A stretch of 9,362 nt of DNA from Acidimicrobiales bacterium. GTDB taxonomy: Bacteria; Actinomycetota; Acidimicrobiia; Acidimicrobiales; Palsa-688. The translations under genes were made by a program, and so were the position numbers. The notes beneath the pieces were generated by a model. It was not told the DNA's origin and made no database searches. It saw nothing but the letters and a program-made list of their open reading frames with translations. Of the stretch, positions 1 to 5,934 are shown piece by piece. The stretch's first letter is position 1; each line of letters starts with the position of its first letter. The stretch spans positions 1 through 9,362 of the forward strand of contig JAFAWZ010000203.1 of the NCBI GenBank assembly GCA_019241495.1. The letters are read 5' to 3'.

Positions 1-1
1 C

Positions 2-313
2 CTGGCCTACGTCCAGCCCAGCCGCATGGAAAGCTTCTCCCGCACCGTAATGGAGGCGTGGCTGGCCGAAACACCGGTCCTGGCCATCGACCAAAGCGAG
101 GTGGTCGGTTGGCATCTCGAGCGGTCCGGAGGCGGCCTGGTCTTCTCCGACGGGGTCGAGCTGGCCCGCCATCTGGGCCGGCTGCAGTCCGATCCCGGGG
201 CGGCGCGGAAGATGGCCGAGGCGGGCCGCCGCTACGTCGTGGACGAGTACAGCTGGCCCGTCGTGTTGGACCGGATGGAGGCCGACCTCGAGTGGTTCGT
301 GGGCCGGCGGTGA
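2..313 (+). CDS. GT4 family glycosyltransferase, C-terminal part (5' end outside window)
   Basis: The reading frame is open from the first bases of the window, so this is the last 103 residues of a longer protein. It is the C-terminal, nucleotide-sugar-binding half of a GT-B fold enzyme of family GT4. The EX7E signature is present as ESFSRTVME, followed by an AWLAETPVLA helix-turn, a GGGLVF strand and a closing SWPVVLDRME helix. In GT4 retaining enzymes the two glutamates of this motif contact the donor sugar. The tail closely resembles the C-terminus of the GT4 protein at 4277-5476, with the shared elements ESFS, EAWLA, RSGGG, AGRRYV and SWPxVLDR, so the two look like paralogues. The ATG at 26 lies inside the motif and is not the true start. 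Its stop overlaps the start of the next gene by 4 nt. Donor and acceptor cannot be read from the sequence. Confidence 0.9.
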   Translation: MAYVQPSRMESFSRTVMEAWLAETPVLAIDQSEVVGWHLERSGGGLVFSDGVELARHLGRLQSDPGAARKMAEAGRRYVVDEYSWPVVLDRMEADLEWFVGRR

Positions 314-951
314 GCGACCTTGTGGAGCGAACCAGTGTGACGCGCGCCTCGGTCCTCGTCGTCGGTACCTACCCGCCTATCCCCCGGCCGGCGGCCGCCG
401 CTTCGGTCGCCGAGGTGCGCCGGGCGTGGGCCGAAGGCCTCGAGGTCACCGTGGTCTCGCCCCGCCTGAGCGCAGCTCACCTCACGGTGGCGATACATGG
501 GATGTTGGCGGGCCGGCGCCTGGAGAACGTGCGGCGCCTGACGGGGGCGACGCGGGTCGTGTTGGTGGTGGAGGAGGGGTACCCGTTTTCCGCCCGCTCG
601 GCGGTGCTGGAGCGGGCCACTGCCGAGGTGCTCGCTCGGGCTCTGGTCCGCTTCGATCAAGTCCGGGTGGTCCGGGTCGGTGATCTCGGTGTGTCGGCGG
701 CCGCCATTGGCCGGCTGGTCGCGGTGGCCACCGAGGTCGTCGACGCGCCGGGCGGGGTGGCCGACTCGGAGGTGCCAGGGTACGGGGTCGTCCCCGGGGT
801 TACGGTGTTGGGTCCGCCCGAGGCGCGACCCTCGGAGCGGCCCCGCCAGCTCGTCGGCGCCATGGCCCGGCGGTTGCTCGGCCCGCGAGCCCCCCAGGTC
901 CGGGCCCGTCTGGGTTCGTTGCGGAGGCACCTGGCCGAATTCAAAGGGTGA
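310..951 (+). CDS. Hypothetical protein resembling an isolated GT-B N-terminal domain
   Basis: A 213-aa protein whose GTG start sits inside the TGA stop of the upstream glycosyltransferase (GTGA, 4-nt overlap), implying translational coupling. A second GTG at 337 has a GGAG 9 nt upstream and would give 204 residues; the recognisable core starts after both. The core begins with the strand VLVVGTYPP (residues 15-23), continues with a helix and VTVVSPR (46-52), then RVVLVVEEG (82-90) and VRVVRVGDL (118-126). This alpha/beta pattern, opening with a G-T-Y-P-P loop, matches the acceptor-side domain of GT4 enzymes. No C-terminal donor-binding domain or EX7E motif follows; the last 40 residues are basic and proline-rich. 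It could be a degenerate glycosyltransferase, a partner subunit or a non-catalytic regulator. The frame remains open upstream to 58, but that part overlaps the GT4 gene and is not protein-like. No substrate can be assigned. Confidence 0.8.
   Translation: MSDLVERTSVTRASVLVVGTYPPIPRPAAAASVAEVRRAWAEGLEVTVVSPRLSAAHLTVAIHGMLAGRRLENVRRLTGATRVVLVVEEGYPFSARSAVLERATAEVLARALVRFDQVRVVRVGDLGVSAAAIGRLVAVATEVVDAPGGVADSEVPGYGVVPGVTVLGPPEARPSERPRQLVGAMARRLLGPRAPQVRARLGSLRRHLAEFKG
324..327 (+). promoter_or_regulatory. Shine-Dalgarno-like GGAG supporting the alternative start at 337
   Basis: GGAG lies 9 nt before an in-frame GTG at 337. The upstream GTG at 310 has no clear ribosome binding site but overlaps the preceding stop codon, which fits coupled translation. 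The site makes the start of this gene ambiguous by nine residues. Confidence 0.35.
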
Positions 952-2140
952 CGGCTGGCGATTGGTCCCATTGCATGTCCTGCTCCGCCCAGCGCTCCCA
1001 TACCTCGGCCGGCTTCAGGATCCAGCGGCGCGACAGGGCCATGCGGCTCCCCACCGCCCAGGGGAACAAGCGGACGAGCTCCCGCTTGACCGGGTCGCCC
1101 CATGGCCTCGCCAGGCGAGCCTGGACCTCGCGGCGGGCCACGCGGGCCGGACCGTTGCGGATCAGGCACAACAGCGCGTTGCGTTGGGCCAGGCGCTGCA
1201 CCTTGACTTCAGCCGCTCCCCCGCTGGTAGTCGACAAGCGATGCGACACGGTCGCCCCGGGGTCGTACATGATCCGCAGGCCGGCCAGGCGGGCTCTGAG
1301 GCACCAGTCGGTGTCCTCGTTGTAAGCGAAGAACGGATCGGCGAAGCCGCCCAGGCGCCGCAGGATCTCGGCCCTGAAAACGGGGGCGGTCGCACTGAAG
1401 CCGAAGCGCTCCGCGGGGACGTCGAAGCGGCCGTCGTCGGGGGCACCGACGCCGTACTCGCCGGCCACCCCGTGGTCTCGTAGGTACGAGCCGGCGTGGT
1501 TGACGACCCGGACCACGGGCCCCGGCTCGACCGGTTCGCCATCGACGCGAACCTCCGCCCGTTCGCTCCCGTCGGGAAGGGGGAGATAGAAGGGCTTCGG
1601 CCCGGCGGTCCAGCGCCAGCGGCCGTCTTGCTCGGACTGCTCGAGGTCGTGCAACCCGGCGCCGACCGCCCGATCCAGGACCTCCACGCCGTCGACAGTG
1701 ACGGACCGGACCTGGCGCCCGAGGGGTCGGGCGTCGCCTGGAGCGAACCAGGTCTCCCCCTCTAGGCGGGCCTCGAGGAACCATCCCGACAACAGAACCT
1801 TGGGGGTCACCGCCGCCACCCCGGCGTCGGCCAAACGGCGGCTCGCCGATTCGATCCAGGTAGGCCCGGCGGTGGCGTCGTCGTTGAGCACCGCGACGAG
1901 ATCGCCCCGCGCCTGGGCGACACCAGCGTTGAAACCGCCCGCGAAGCCGAGATTCTTCTCGCTCCTGACCGGTCGGGCGCCGCACTCCCGGGCGATGGCG
2001 GTCGCCTGGGCGCCGGCGGAGCCGTTGTCCACCACGATCACCTCGTAGGCCTGGTCGACCACTGATTGGAGGCAGGGTCGCAGCCAGGTCCCAGGTCGGT
2101 AGGACACGACTACGACCGAACAGCGTTCAGCGGCTGGCAA
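941..2140 (-). CDS. GT2 family glycosyltransferase, rhamnosyltransferase-like, with inserted domain
   Basis: A 399-aa GT-A fold glycosyltransferase of family GT2, expected to be cytoplasmic and to add a sugar from a nucleotide donor to a lipid-linked glycan. The nucleotide-binding strands VVVVSYRPG (about 9-17) and VIVVDNGS (34-41) come first, followed by NLGFAGGFNAGV (63-74) and the metal-binding LNDDA (85-89). The catalytic-base region FFAYNEDTDWCLRARLAG spans 270-287, and His300 follows. This layout is typical of WbbL/RfbF-like rhamnosyltransferases, but the sugar is not certain. Between the DDA and ED motifs lies an extra segment (about 120-215) with a predicted beta-rich pattern (SVTVDGVEV, FYLPLPDGSE, AEVRVDGEPV), longer than in simple family members. 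The start is TTG at 2140, with GGGAA 5 nt upstream, and it overlaps the end of the methyltransferase gene by 14 nt. It is the last gene of the leftward series, and its 3' end overlaps the convergent gene by 11 nt, leaving no room for an intergenic terminator. Confidence 0.9.
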   Translation of the reverse strand: MPAAERCSVVVVSYRPGTWLRPCLQSVVDQAYEVIVVDNGSAGAQATAIARECGARPVRSEKNLGFAGGFNAGVAQARGDLVAVLNDDATAGPTWIESASRRLADAGVAAVTPKVLLSGWFLEARLEGETWFAPGDARPLGRQVRSVTVDGVEVLDRAVGAGLHDLEQSEQDGRWRWTAGPKPFYLPLPDGSERAEVRVDGEPVEPGPVVRVVNHAGSYLRDHGVAGEYGVGAPDDGRFDVPAERFGFSATAPVFRAEILRRLGGFADPFFAYNEDTDWCLRARLAGLRIMYDPGATVSHRLSTTSGGAAEVKVQRLAQRNALLCLIRNGPARVARREVQARLARPWGDPVKRELVRLFPWAVGSRMALSRRWILKPAEVWERWAEQDMQWDQSPAVTL

Positions 2141-3074
2141 CCACGTTCCCGTACTCGAGTTGCAAGAGCTGCGTCGGGTCCGTCACTGCCGATTCGAAGT
2201 CGGGGGCGTGATCGAGCACCCTGAAGTGAAAGCCGGCTCCGGCCAGAAGGCGCAAGAGCTCTTCGGGATCGTCGCCCATCTTCCGTATCTGGCTGGGGAA
2301 CCACTCGAAGAGGACCTGCATGTCAGGATTGCGGGCCAGGGTCTCCGTCAATCCCCTGAGGGCCTGGACCTCCGCTCCTTCGATGTCGATCTTGATGACG
2401 TTCACCCGAGGCGCGTCCTGGAGCAACTCATCGAGGGGCACAGCCTGGACAGCCACCACCTGCTCGGTGTCGCCCAACGCCTCGAGGGCATCCGCGCCTC
2501 CCGTTGCCAGGCTCGAGCTGGCCGAGGAACGAACCCGCTGGTGGAATGTCAGCTCGGCGGGTATCGACCAGGCGGCCCGGTTCCAGAGCGTCACGGTCGG
2601 CAGATGGCCGTTGAGGATCACGTTGTGGCGCAGGACCTCGTAGGCCGATGGATGGGCCTCGACCGCGATCACCCGCCCGGCCGCTCCGACCTTCTGGGCC
2701 GCCAACAACGTGAAATAGCCCACGTTGGCCCCCACATCGACCATCACGTCGCCCGGCTTCAAGGTGTCGTTCATCCAACCGGTGACATGGGTCTCCCACA
2801 GGCCATCGAGGAGCAGCCACGGGGCGACCAGCTCGTCGCTGGTATCGACGACCATCTTGGCTCCCCACCGGGTGGCGACTACGGCCCGGTGCCCACCGAG
2901 GTAGACGGGTCCGTGAGGGCGCAGCTCGGCCGCCGTCAGGCGCTGCTGGACGGCGCTCAGCTGCAGCTCGAGTTGGTCGAGGCGCTCCTGCAGGCGCTCG
3001 AAGCCGAGGCCCCGGCGCAGCCGTGCCGCGGCCCGACCCTGTAGAGATCGGAGCATCGCCGACAACCTAGCCAA
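2127..3074 (-). CDS. FkbM family SAM-dependent methyltransferase with N-terminal coiled coil
   Basis: A 315-aa class I methyltransferase of the FkbM type. The SAM-binding motif I is VDVGANVGYFTLLAAQKVG (112-130), the acidic end of strand 2 is VIAVEAHPS (135-143), and the family hallmark VIKIDIEGAEVQALRG is at 226-241. FkbM enzymes O-methylate hydroxyl groups; in glycan loci they usually methylate a sugar, sometimes as a cap on a chain. That role is inferred here from the surrounding glycosyltransferases. Residues about 25-51 (ERLQERLDQLELQLSAVQQ and following) form a likely coiled coil preceded by a basic helix, which suggests membrane or partner association. The longest start is TTG at 3074, without a clear ribosome binding site. 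ATG at 3056 (residue 7) is a plausible alternative because TAGGTT stands 7 nt before it. The gene follows the membrane mannosyltransferase by 20 nt and overlaps the following GT2 gene by 14 nt. Confidence 0.92.
   Translation of the reverse strand: MARLSAMLRSLQGRAAARLRRGLGFERLQERLDQLELQLSAVQQRLTAAELRPHGPVYLGGHRAVVATRWGAKMVVDTSDELVAPWLLLDGLWETHVTGWMNDTLKPGDVMVDVGANVGYFTLLAAQKVGAAGRVIAVEAHPSAYEVLRHNVILNGHLPTVTLWNRAAWSIPAELTFHQRVRSSASSSLATGGADALEALGDTEQVVAVQAVPLDELLQDAPRVNVIKIDIEGAEVQALRGLTETLARNPDMQVLFEWFPSQIRKMGDDPEELLRLLAGAGFHFRVLDHAPDFESAVTDPTQLLQLEYGNVVASR
3064..3069 (-). promoter_or_regulatory. Candidate -10 element TAGGTT before the methyltransferase ATG
   Basis: On the minus strand TAGGTT is followed by 7 nt and then ATG at 3056. 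This fits the TANNNT-plus-start arrangement of leaderless actinobacterial transcripts. If real, it would move the translation start six codons downstream of the TTG at 3074. No convincing -35 element is seen. Confidence 0.25.
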
Positions 3075-3102
3075 GCTGCACTACGGGAGCTGTGCTACGG
3101 GA
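3075..3102 (-). repeat. Imperfect 14-bp tandem duplication filling the gap between two genes
   Basis: Two adjacent 14-bp units at 3075-3088 and 3089-3102 match at 12 of 14 positions. Read on the minus strand, each starts TCCCGTAG and ends CAGC, differing only at CA versus TG in between. The first unit (in transcription order) contains the TAG stop of the membrane mannosyltransferase gene, and the second ends exactly one base before the TTG start of the methyltransferase. The intergenic spacer therefore seems to have arisen or lengthened by a short slippage duplication. Confidence 0.7.
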
Positions 3103-4252
3103 TGAGCGTGCCCCCGGTCAAAGTCACGACCATCATGGCCGACATCACCACGGCCGAGCCGGCCACTACGACCGAGAAGGCCGCGTCCTTCAAGCGGTAG
3201 GCCACCACCATCAGCAACGGGAAGGCGGTCATGACGAACCTGAAGCGGATCCCGGACGGGTTGACCGACGTGGCCGAGATCACCAGCACGGCCAAGGAGT
3301 ACAACGACAGCATGATCGGTGCTCGGCTCACCACCAGTGTTACGAGCAGGATGATCCCGAGCCCGGTGCCGGCGAGGGCCAGAACCTGGTTGGGGTCGGC
3401 CGGGTGGGTGTGCAGGACCGACTTCACCAGTCGGGGGATGGCGAGGAGCGAGGTGTGCTGGGCCCAGCCGTTGCGCTCGGTGTCCAGCCAGGCCTTGGCG
3501 TCTCCTGTGGACGCCCACAGGTAGGCGAACCACCCGACCACCCCGGCCGCGCCGAGCGGCACCGACAACAGGGCGCGCCACTTCCGGCCCTTGCGAACAG
3601 CCTGGAACGCCTCCCATGCGCAGCACACCACCACCGCGATCCCGACCAGACGGGTGGCGGTCGCGACCGCGGCCAGGGCGCCGGCCAGGAGCCACTTCTG
3701 GCGGCGCAGAGCCAAAAGGCAGAAGGCGCTGGCCGCCATGAGCATCGACTCGGAGTACATGATGGCGAACACGAACGCGGCGGGAAAGAAGCAGAGCACC
3801 ACCGAGGTCCGGTCCGCGACCTCGTCTCCCCATACGTCGCGGGCCAGCAGCCACATTCCCGCCACCATCGCGACTTGTGTCAGAAAGGCTGCTACTTCCC
3901 CGGCGCGCAGCCAGCTCAGGGGAAGGGCGAAGTGAACCACCCGGATTACGGTGGGGAAACCGGGGAAGAAGGCGAGGGTGTCCTGCCCCGCGTCGCCCAG
4001 GCCCGTCTTGACGTGGTGGGGCCAGCCGTGCTGGGCGGCCAGGACGTACCAGCCTCCGTCCCAGTGGTTGATCGGATACTGGTGGGTGACGTGCTGGTAG
4101 GCCCACATGCCGGCACCCATGACCAGCCGGGCCGCCACGAGTACAGCGACCGGGCGCCACAGCTGAGCTAAGGGGGCACCACCTGTCCGCACCGATGCGA
4201 CCGGGTCCGCTTTCGTGCCCTCAGGATGCTCCCGAGGAGCCACACGGGTCAT
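3095..4252 (-). CDS. PIG-V-like (GT-C fold) multispanning membrane mannosyltransferase
   Basis: A 385-aa integral membrane protein with roughly nine or ten hydrophobic segments (near 32-52, 118-137, 148-182, 187-212, 227-246, 287-328 and 338-378; several hold more than one span). The first extracytoplasmic loop carries HWDGGWYVLAAQHGW (63-77), followed by AFFPGFPTVIR (94-104) and MYSESMLMAASAFCLLALRR (165-184), then TATRLVG (198-204). This order of a WDGGWY motif, FFP and a YSES helix matches bacterial relatives of the PIG-V/GPI mannosyltransferase II family (GT76-like, GT-C fold). Those enzymes take mannose from polyprenyl-phosphate-mannose on the outer face of the membrane; the aspartate of WDGG is the likely catalytic acid residue. 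The first 30 residues are hydrophilic and probably cytoplasmic. The donor synthase encoded at 8597-9361 in the same series supports the assignment. The ATG at 4252 has no ribosome binding site, but TACAAT is placed 9 nt upstream. The acceptor is unknown, and another GT-C family is possible. Confidence 0.85.
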   Translation of the reverse strand: MTRVAPREHPEGTKADPVASVRTGGAPLAQLWRPVAVLVAARLVMGAGMWAYQHVTHQYPINHWDGGWYVLAAQHGWPHHVKTGLGDAGQDTLAFFPGFPTVIRVVHFALPLSWLRAGEVAAFLTQVAMVAGMWLLARDVWGDEVADRTSVVLCFFPAAFVFAIMYSESMLMAASAFCLLALRRQKWLLAGALAAVATATRLVGIAVVVCCAWEAFQAVRKGRKWRALLSVPLGAAGVVGWFAYLWASTGDAKAWLDTERNGWAQHTSLLAIPRLVKSVLHTHPADPNQVLALAGTGLGIILLVTLVVSRAPIMLSLYSLAVLVISATSVNPSGIRFRFVMTAFPLLMVVAYRLKDAAFSVVVAGSAVVMSAMMVVTLTGGTLIP

Positions 4253-4261
4253 CGCGGATCG

Positions 4262-4267
4262 ATTGTA
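4262..4267 (-). promoter_or_regulatory. Candidate -10 element TACAAT before the membrane mannosyltransferase
   Basis: The minus strand reads TACAAT, then 9 nt, then the ATG at 4252. It matches TATAAT at five of six positions, and it lies within the 24-nt gap after the preceding gene, a rare AT-rich spot here. No Shine-Dalgarno sequence precedes the ATG, so leaderless transcription is plausible. No good -35 hexamer is visible at 16-19 nt upstream. Confidence 0.4.
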
Positions 4268-4276
4268 CGGTCCCCG

Positions 4277-5476
4277 CTACACGGCCGGGCTGACCCGCCG
4301 CCGGGCCGCCACCGCCTCCGCCAGCTGCTCGTAGCGATCGAGGACGGGCGGCCAGCTGAAGGTCGACTCCACGTAGCGCCGGCCGGCCTGGCCCAGCTGG
4401 TCCCTGAGCTCTCCGTCGCGAAGCAGCCTCTCCATCCCCACCTCGAAGTCGGCGTACTCCTCGAACCAGATGCCTCCGCCACTGCGGACGCAATGCTCGG
4501 TGGTCGGCCCGCACCGGGCGTTGGCCACGACCGGCTTGCCCGCCAGCCAGGCCTCGAGCAGGACCAGGCTGAACGACTCCTGGGCCGACGGGTTGACGAG
4601 CACGTCGCAACCGGCGAGCGCCCCCCACTTGATGTCCTCAGGCACTGGCCCGGCATAGACGACTCCGTCCCCGTCCTCGCTCGGCCCCGCACCCGGACCT
4701 ATGAAGACCAGCCGCGGGGCGTCACGATGGCGGCGGCGGTAGAGCTGCCACATCCGGGCCAACCCGCCCGCGCCCTTGGCTTCCTCCACCCGGCCCAGGC
4801 ACAGGACGAACGCCTCGGTAGGGTCAAGCCGGAGATGGCGGCGGGCCGCGCCCGCATCGCCCGAGCCCCGGTCCACGACGATGCCGACGACGCTCGAGGG
4901 CAGGCCATCGAGGCCGAAGGTGCGCTCGACCAGATCCTGCTCGGAGAACGAGTTGAAGGCGAACCCCCCGACCGAGGCAAAGACCGTCGGCATGAGCGGA
5001 AGGTACAGCTCAGGCTCGTCGTGGGCCGCGCAGTGGAAGATCGCTCTGCGACCCAGCTGGGGGACGGCCCGTATGGCCGGCCAGTACAGGTAGGGCGTGA
5101 CAGCCACGAGATCGCTGCCCGATTCGGCCGCCGCGTCCACCGCATCCGGGCACACCGGGCCGACGAGCTCCACGTAGCGCCGGGCCTCTTCGAGCGAGAA
5201 CGAGGCGGGGTCGCGCCGCAGGCGGGGCAGCATGTGCAGGTATTCGGGGTCGCGACCCGAGACGGAGCGGTGGCGGTGGACGGTCACGCCGCGGATCTCC
5301 GTCGTGGCGGCGGGGTACTCGTCGGCCCAAGTGGCGGCCGACACCGCGCAGGTGGTGTGGACCTCGACCTGCCAACCCCGGTCGGCGACCAGACGCTCCG
5401 ACAGCACTCGGAGCCAGCGCTCCACCCCGCCCACCACTTCGGTCCCGTAGCGAGGGGTGAGGACGGCGAGCTTCAC
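4277..5476 (-). CDS. GT4 family glycosyltransferase
   Basis: A complete 399-aa GT-B fold enzyme of family GT4, expected to be a cytoplasmic retaining glycosyltransferase. The N-terminal domain opens with MKLAVLTPRYG and the glycine loop EVVGGVERWLRVLSERL (13-29). The C-terminal donor-binding domain begins near AFVLCLGRVEEAKG (222-235), continues with LVFIGPG (256-262) and DVLVNPSAQE (291-300), and has the EX7E motif ESFSLVLLE (Glu300 and Glu308). A His-Cys-Ala-Ala-His-Asp-Glu segment at 148-154 is a distinctive mid-protein motif. The length is normal for the family. The GTG start at 5476 overlaps the TGA of the preceding small gene by 4 nt and has GAGGA 9 nt upstream (5486-5490), so the start is well supported. 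The last third is similar to the truncated GT4 at the left edge of the window. The donor sugar cannot be deduced. Confidence 0.93.
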   Translation of the reverse strand: MKLAVLTPRYGTEVVGGVERWLRVLSERLVADRGWQVEVHTTCAVSAATWADEYPAATTEIRGVTVHRHRSVSGRDPEYLHMLPRLRRDPASFSLEEARRYVELVGPVCPDAVDAAAESGSDLVAVTPYLYWPAIRAVPQLGRRAIFHCAAHDEPELYLPLMPTVFASVGGFAFNSFSEQDLVERTFGLDGLPSSVVGIVVDRGSGDAGAARRHLRLDPTEAFVLCLGRVEEAKGAGGLARMWQLYRRRHRDAPRLVFIGPGAGPSEDGDGVVYAGPVPEDIKWGALAGCDVLVNPSAQESFSLVLLEAWLAGKPVVANARCGPTTEHCVRSGGGIWFEEYADFEVGMERLLRDGELRDQLGQAGRRYVESTFSWPPVLDRYEQLAEAVAARRRVSPAV

Positions 5477-5886
5477 CGGTCGGAATCCTCGCTTCGGCCG
5501 GTACCGGTGGAGTGGGACCGGGCCCGGTTCAGGCGGCGCTCCAGATCAGCCGTTCGGGCGGCCAGGCCCCTGACCGCCGAGGCGGTCAGCTCGATCAGCT
5601 CGGTGAGCGCGCCATCGGGGCCGCCACCCTGAGTGTTCCGGCCCGATCGGCGGCGGGCGAAGCGCGGCGCGGCCGGTCCGCCGCCGTGGCCCGCTCTGGC
5701 CGCCCGAGCAAGCGCTTCCAGGCGGGCGAGCACCGCGGCGAGATCCACCCCGGGACCCGAGGGGCCGTGCCCGTCCATCTCGACGGCCAGGCGGGCCTCC
5801 TCGTCGATCGGAAAGTCCGGGGCGGCCCGGCGGCGGGCCGCCTCGCGGCGGATCTCGCCGATCAGGGCGTCGAGATCTTCGGCCAT
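5473..5886 (-). CDS. Small helical hypothetical protein between glycosyltransferase genes
   Basis: A 137-aa protein of unknown function, coupled by a 4-nt GTGA overlap to the downstream GT4 gene and 48 nt after the tandem glycosyltransferase gene. It starts with an amphipathic helix LDALIGEIRREAARRR (5-20), then PDFPIDEEARLAVEMD (23-38), a second helix LAAVLARLEALARAARAG (49-66), a Gly/Pro/Arg-rich linker (67-92) and a final helix LTELIELTASAVRGLAARTADLERRLN split over 94-120. The tail is polar and disordered. There is no signal peptide or membrane span. The opening IRxEAxRRR helix followed by a DFP segment recalls short N-terminal extensions on actinobacterial glycan-locus methyltransferases, but that is from memory and unchecked. 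Its position suggests a scaffold or partner for neighbouring enzymes. The ATG at 5886 lacks a good ribosome binding site; TAGCTT lies 8 nt before it. Confidence 0.8.
   Translation of the reverse strand: MAEDLDALIGEIRREAARRRAAPDFPIDEEARLAVEMDGHGPSGPGVDLAAVLARLEALARAARAGHGGGPAAPRFARRRSGRNTQGGGPDGALTELIELTASAVRGLAARTADLERRLNRARSHSTGTGRSEDSDR
5486..5490 (-). promoter_or_regulatory. Ribosome binding site GAGGA for the GT4 gene
   Basis: GAGGA on the minus strand stands 9 nt before the GTG at 5476. It fixes that start even though the gene also overlaps the upstream stop codon. The site lies inside the 3' end of the small gene at 5473-5886. Confidence 0.6.
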
Positions 5887-5894
5887 TCGCCTAG

Positions 5895-5900
5895 AAGCTA
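5895..5900 (-). promoter_or_regulatory. Candidate -10 element TAGCTT before the small helical protein gene
   Basis: TAGCTT on the minus strand is followed by 8 nt and ATG at 5886, again fitting TANNNT before a leaderless start. It overlaps a short dyad, CTAG-AAG-CTAG (5891-5901). CTAG is usually scarce in high-GC genomes, which makes the pair conspicuous. The 48-nt gap 5887-5934 holds nothing else recognisable. Confidence 0.25.
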
Positions 5901-5934
5901 GCGGCGAGCGGGCGACCGGGCGGGACCAGCCGGC

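Noticed and set aside
58..309. N-terminal extension of the orphan half-glycosyltransferase up to an ATG at 58
   Set aside because: This stretch overlaps the GT4 coding frame and is Arg/Gly/Pro-rich without structure; the GTG at 310 or 337 fits better.
2160..3044. Open frame of 294 aa on the plus strand opposite the methyltransferase
   Set aside because: It is an antisense shadow; the opposite strand has all FkbM motifs in order.
3081..4160. Open frame of 359 aa on the minus strand in another frame of the PIG-V-like gene
   Set aside because: It overlaps the real membrane enzyme completely, is Arg/Gly/Pro rich and has no hydrophobic or family pattern.
3092..4171. Open frame of 359 aa on the plus strand opposite the PIG-V-like gene
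   Set aside because: The composition (Gly, His, Arg, Gln rich) is unlike a real protein, and the minus strand carries a membrane protein with family motifs.
4226..5632. Long open frame (468 aa) on the plus strand opposite the GT4 gene
   Set aside because: It is a mirror frame of a high-GC gene: it crosses a gene boundary, has His/Arg/Pro-rich low-complexity composition and no domain, while the minus strand encodes a clear GT4 enzyme.
5891..5901. CTAG-AAG-CTAG dyad as an operator or terminator
   Set aside because: The stem is only 4 bp with a 3-nt loop, too weak for a terminator, and no matching copy was found to support an operator. It is mentioned only with the candidate -10 element.
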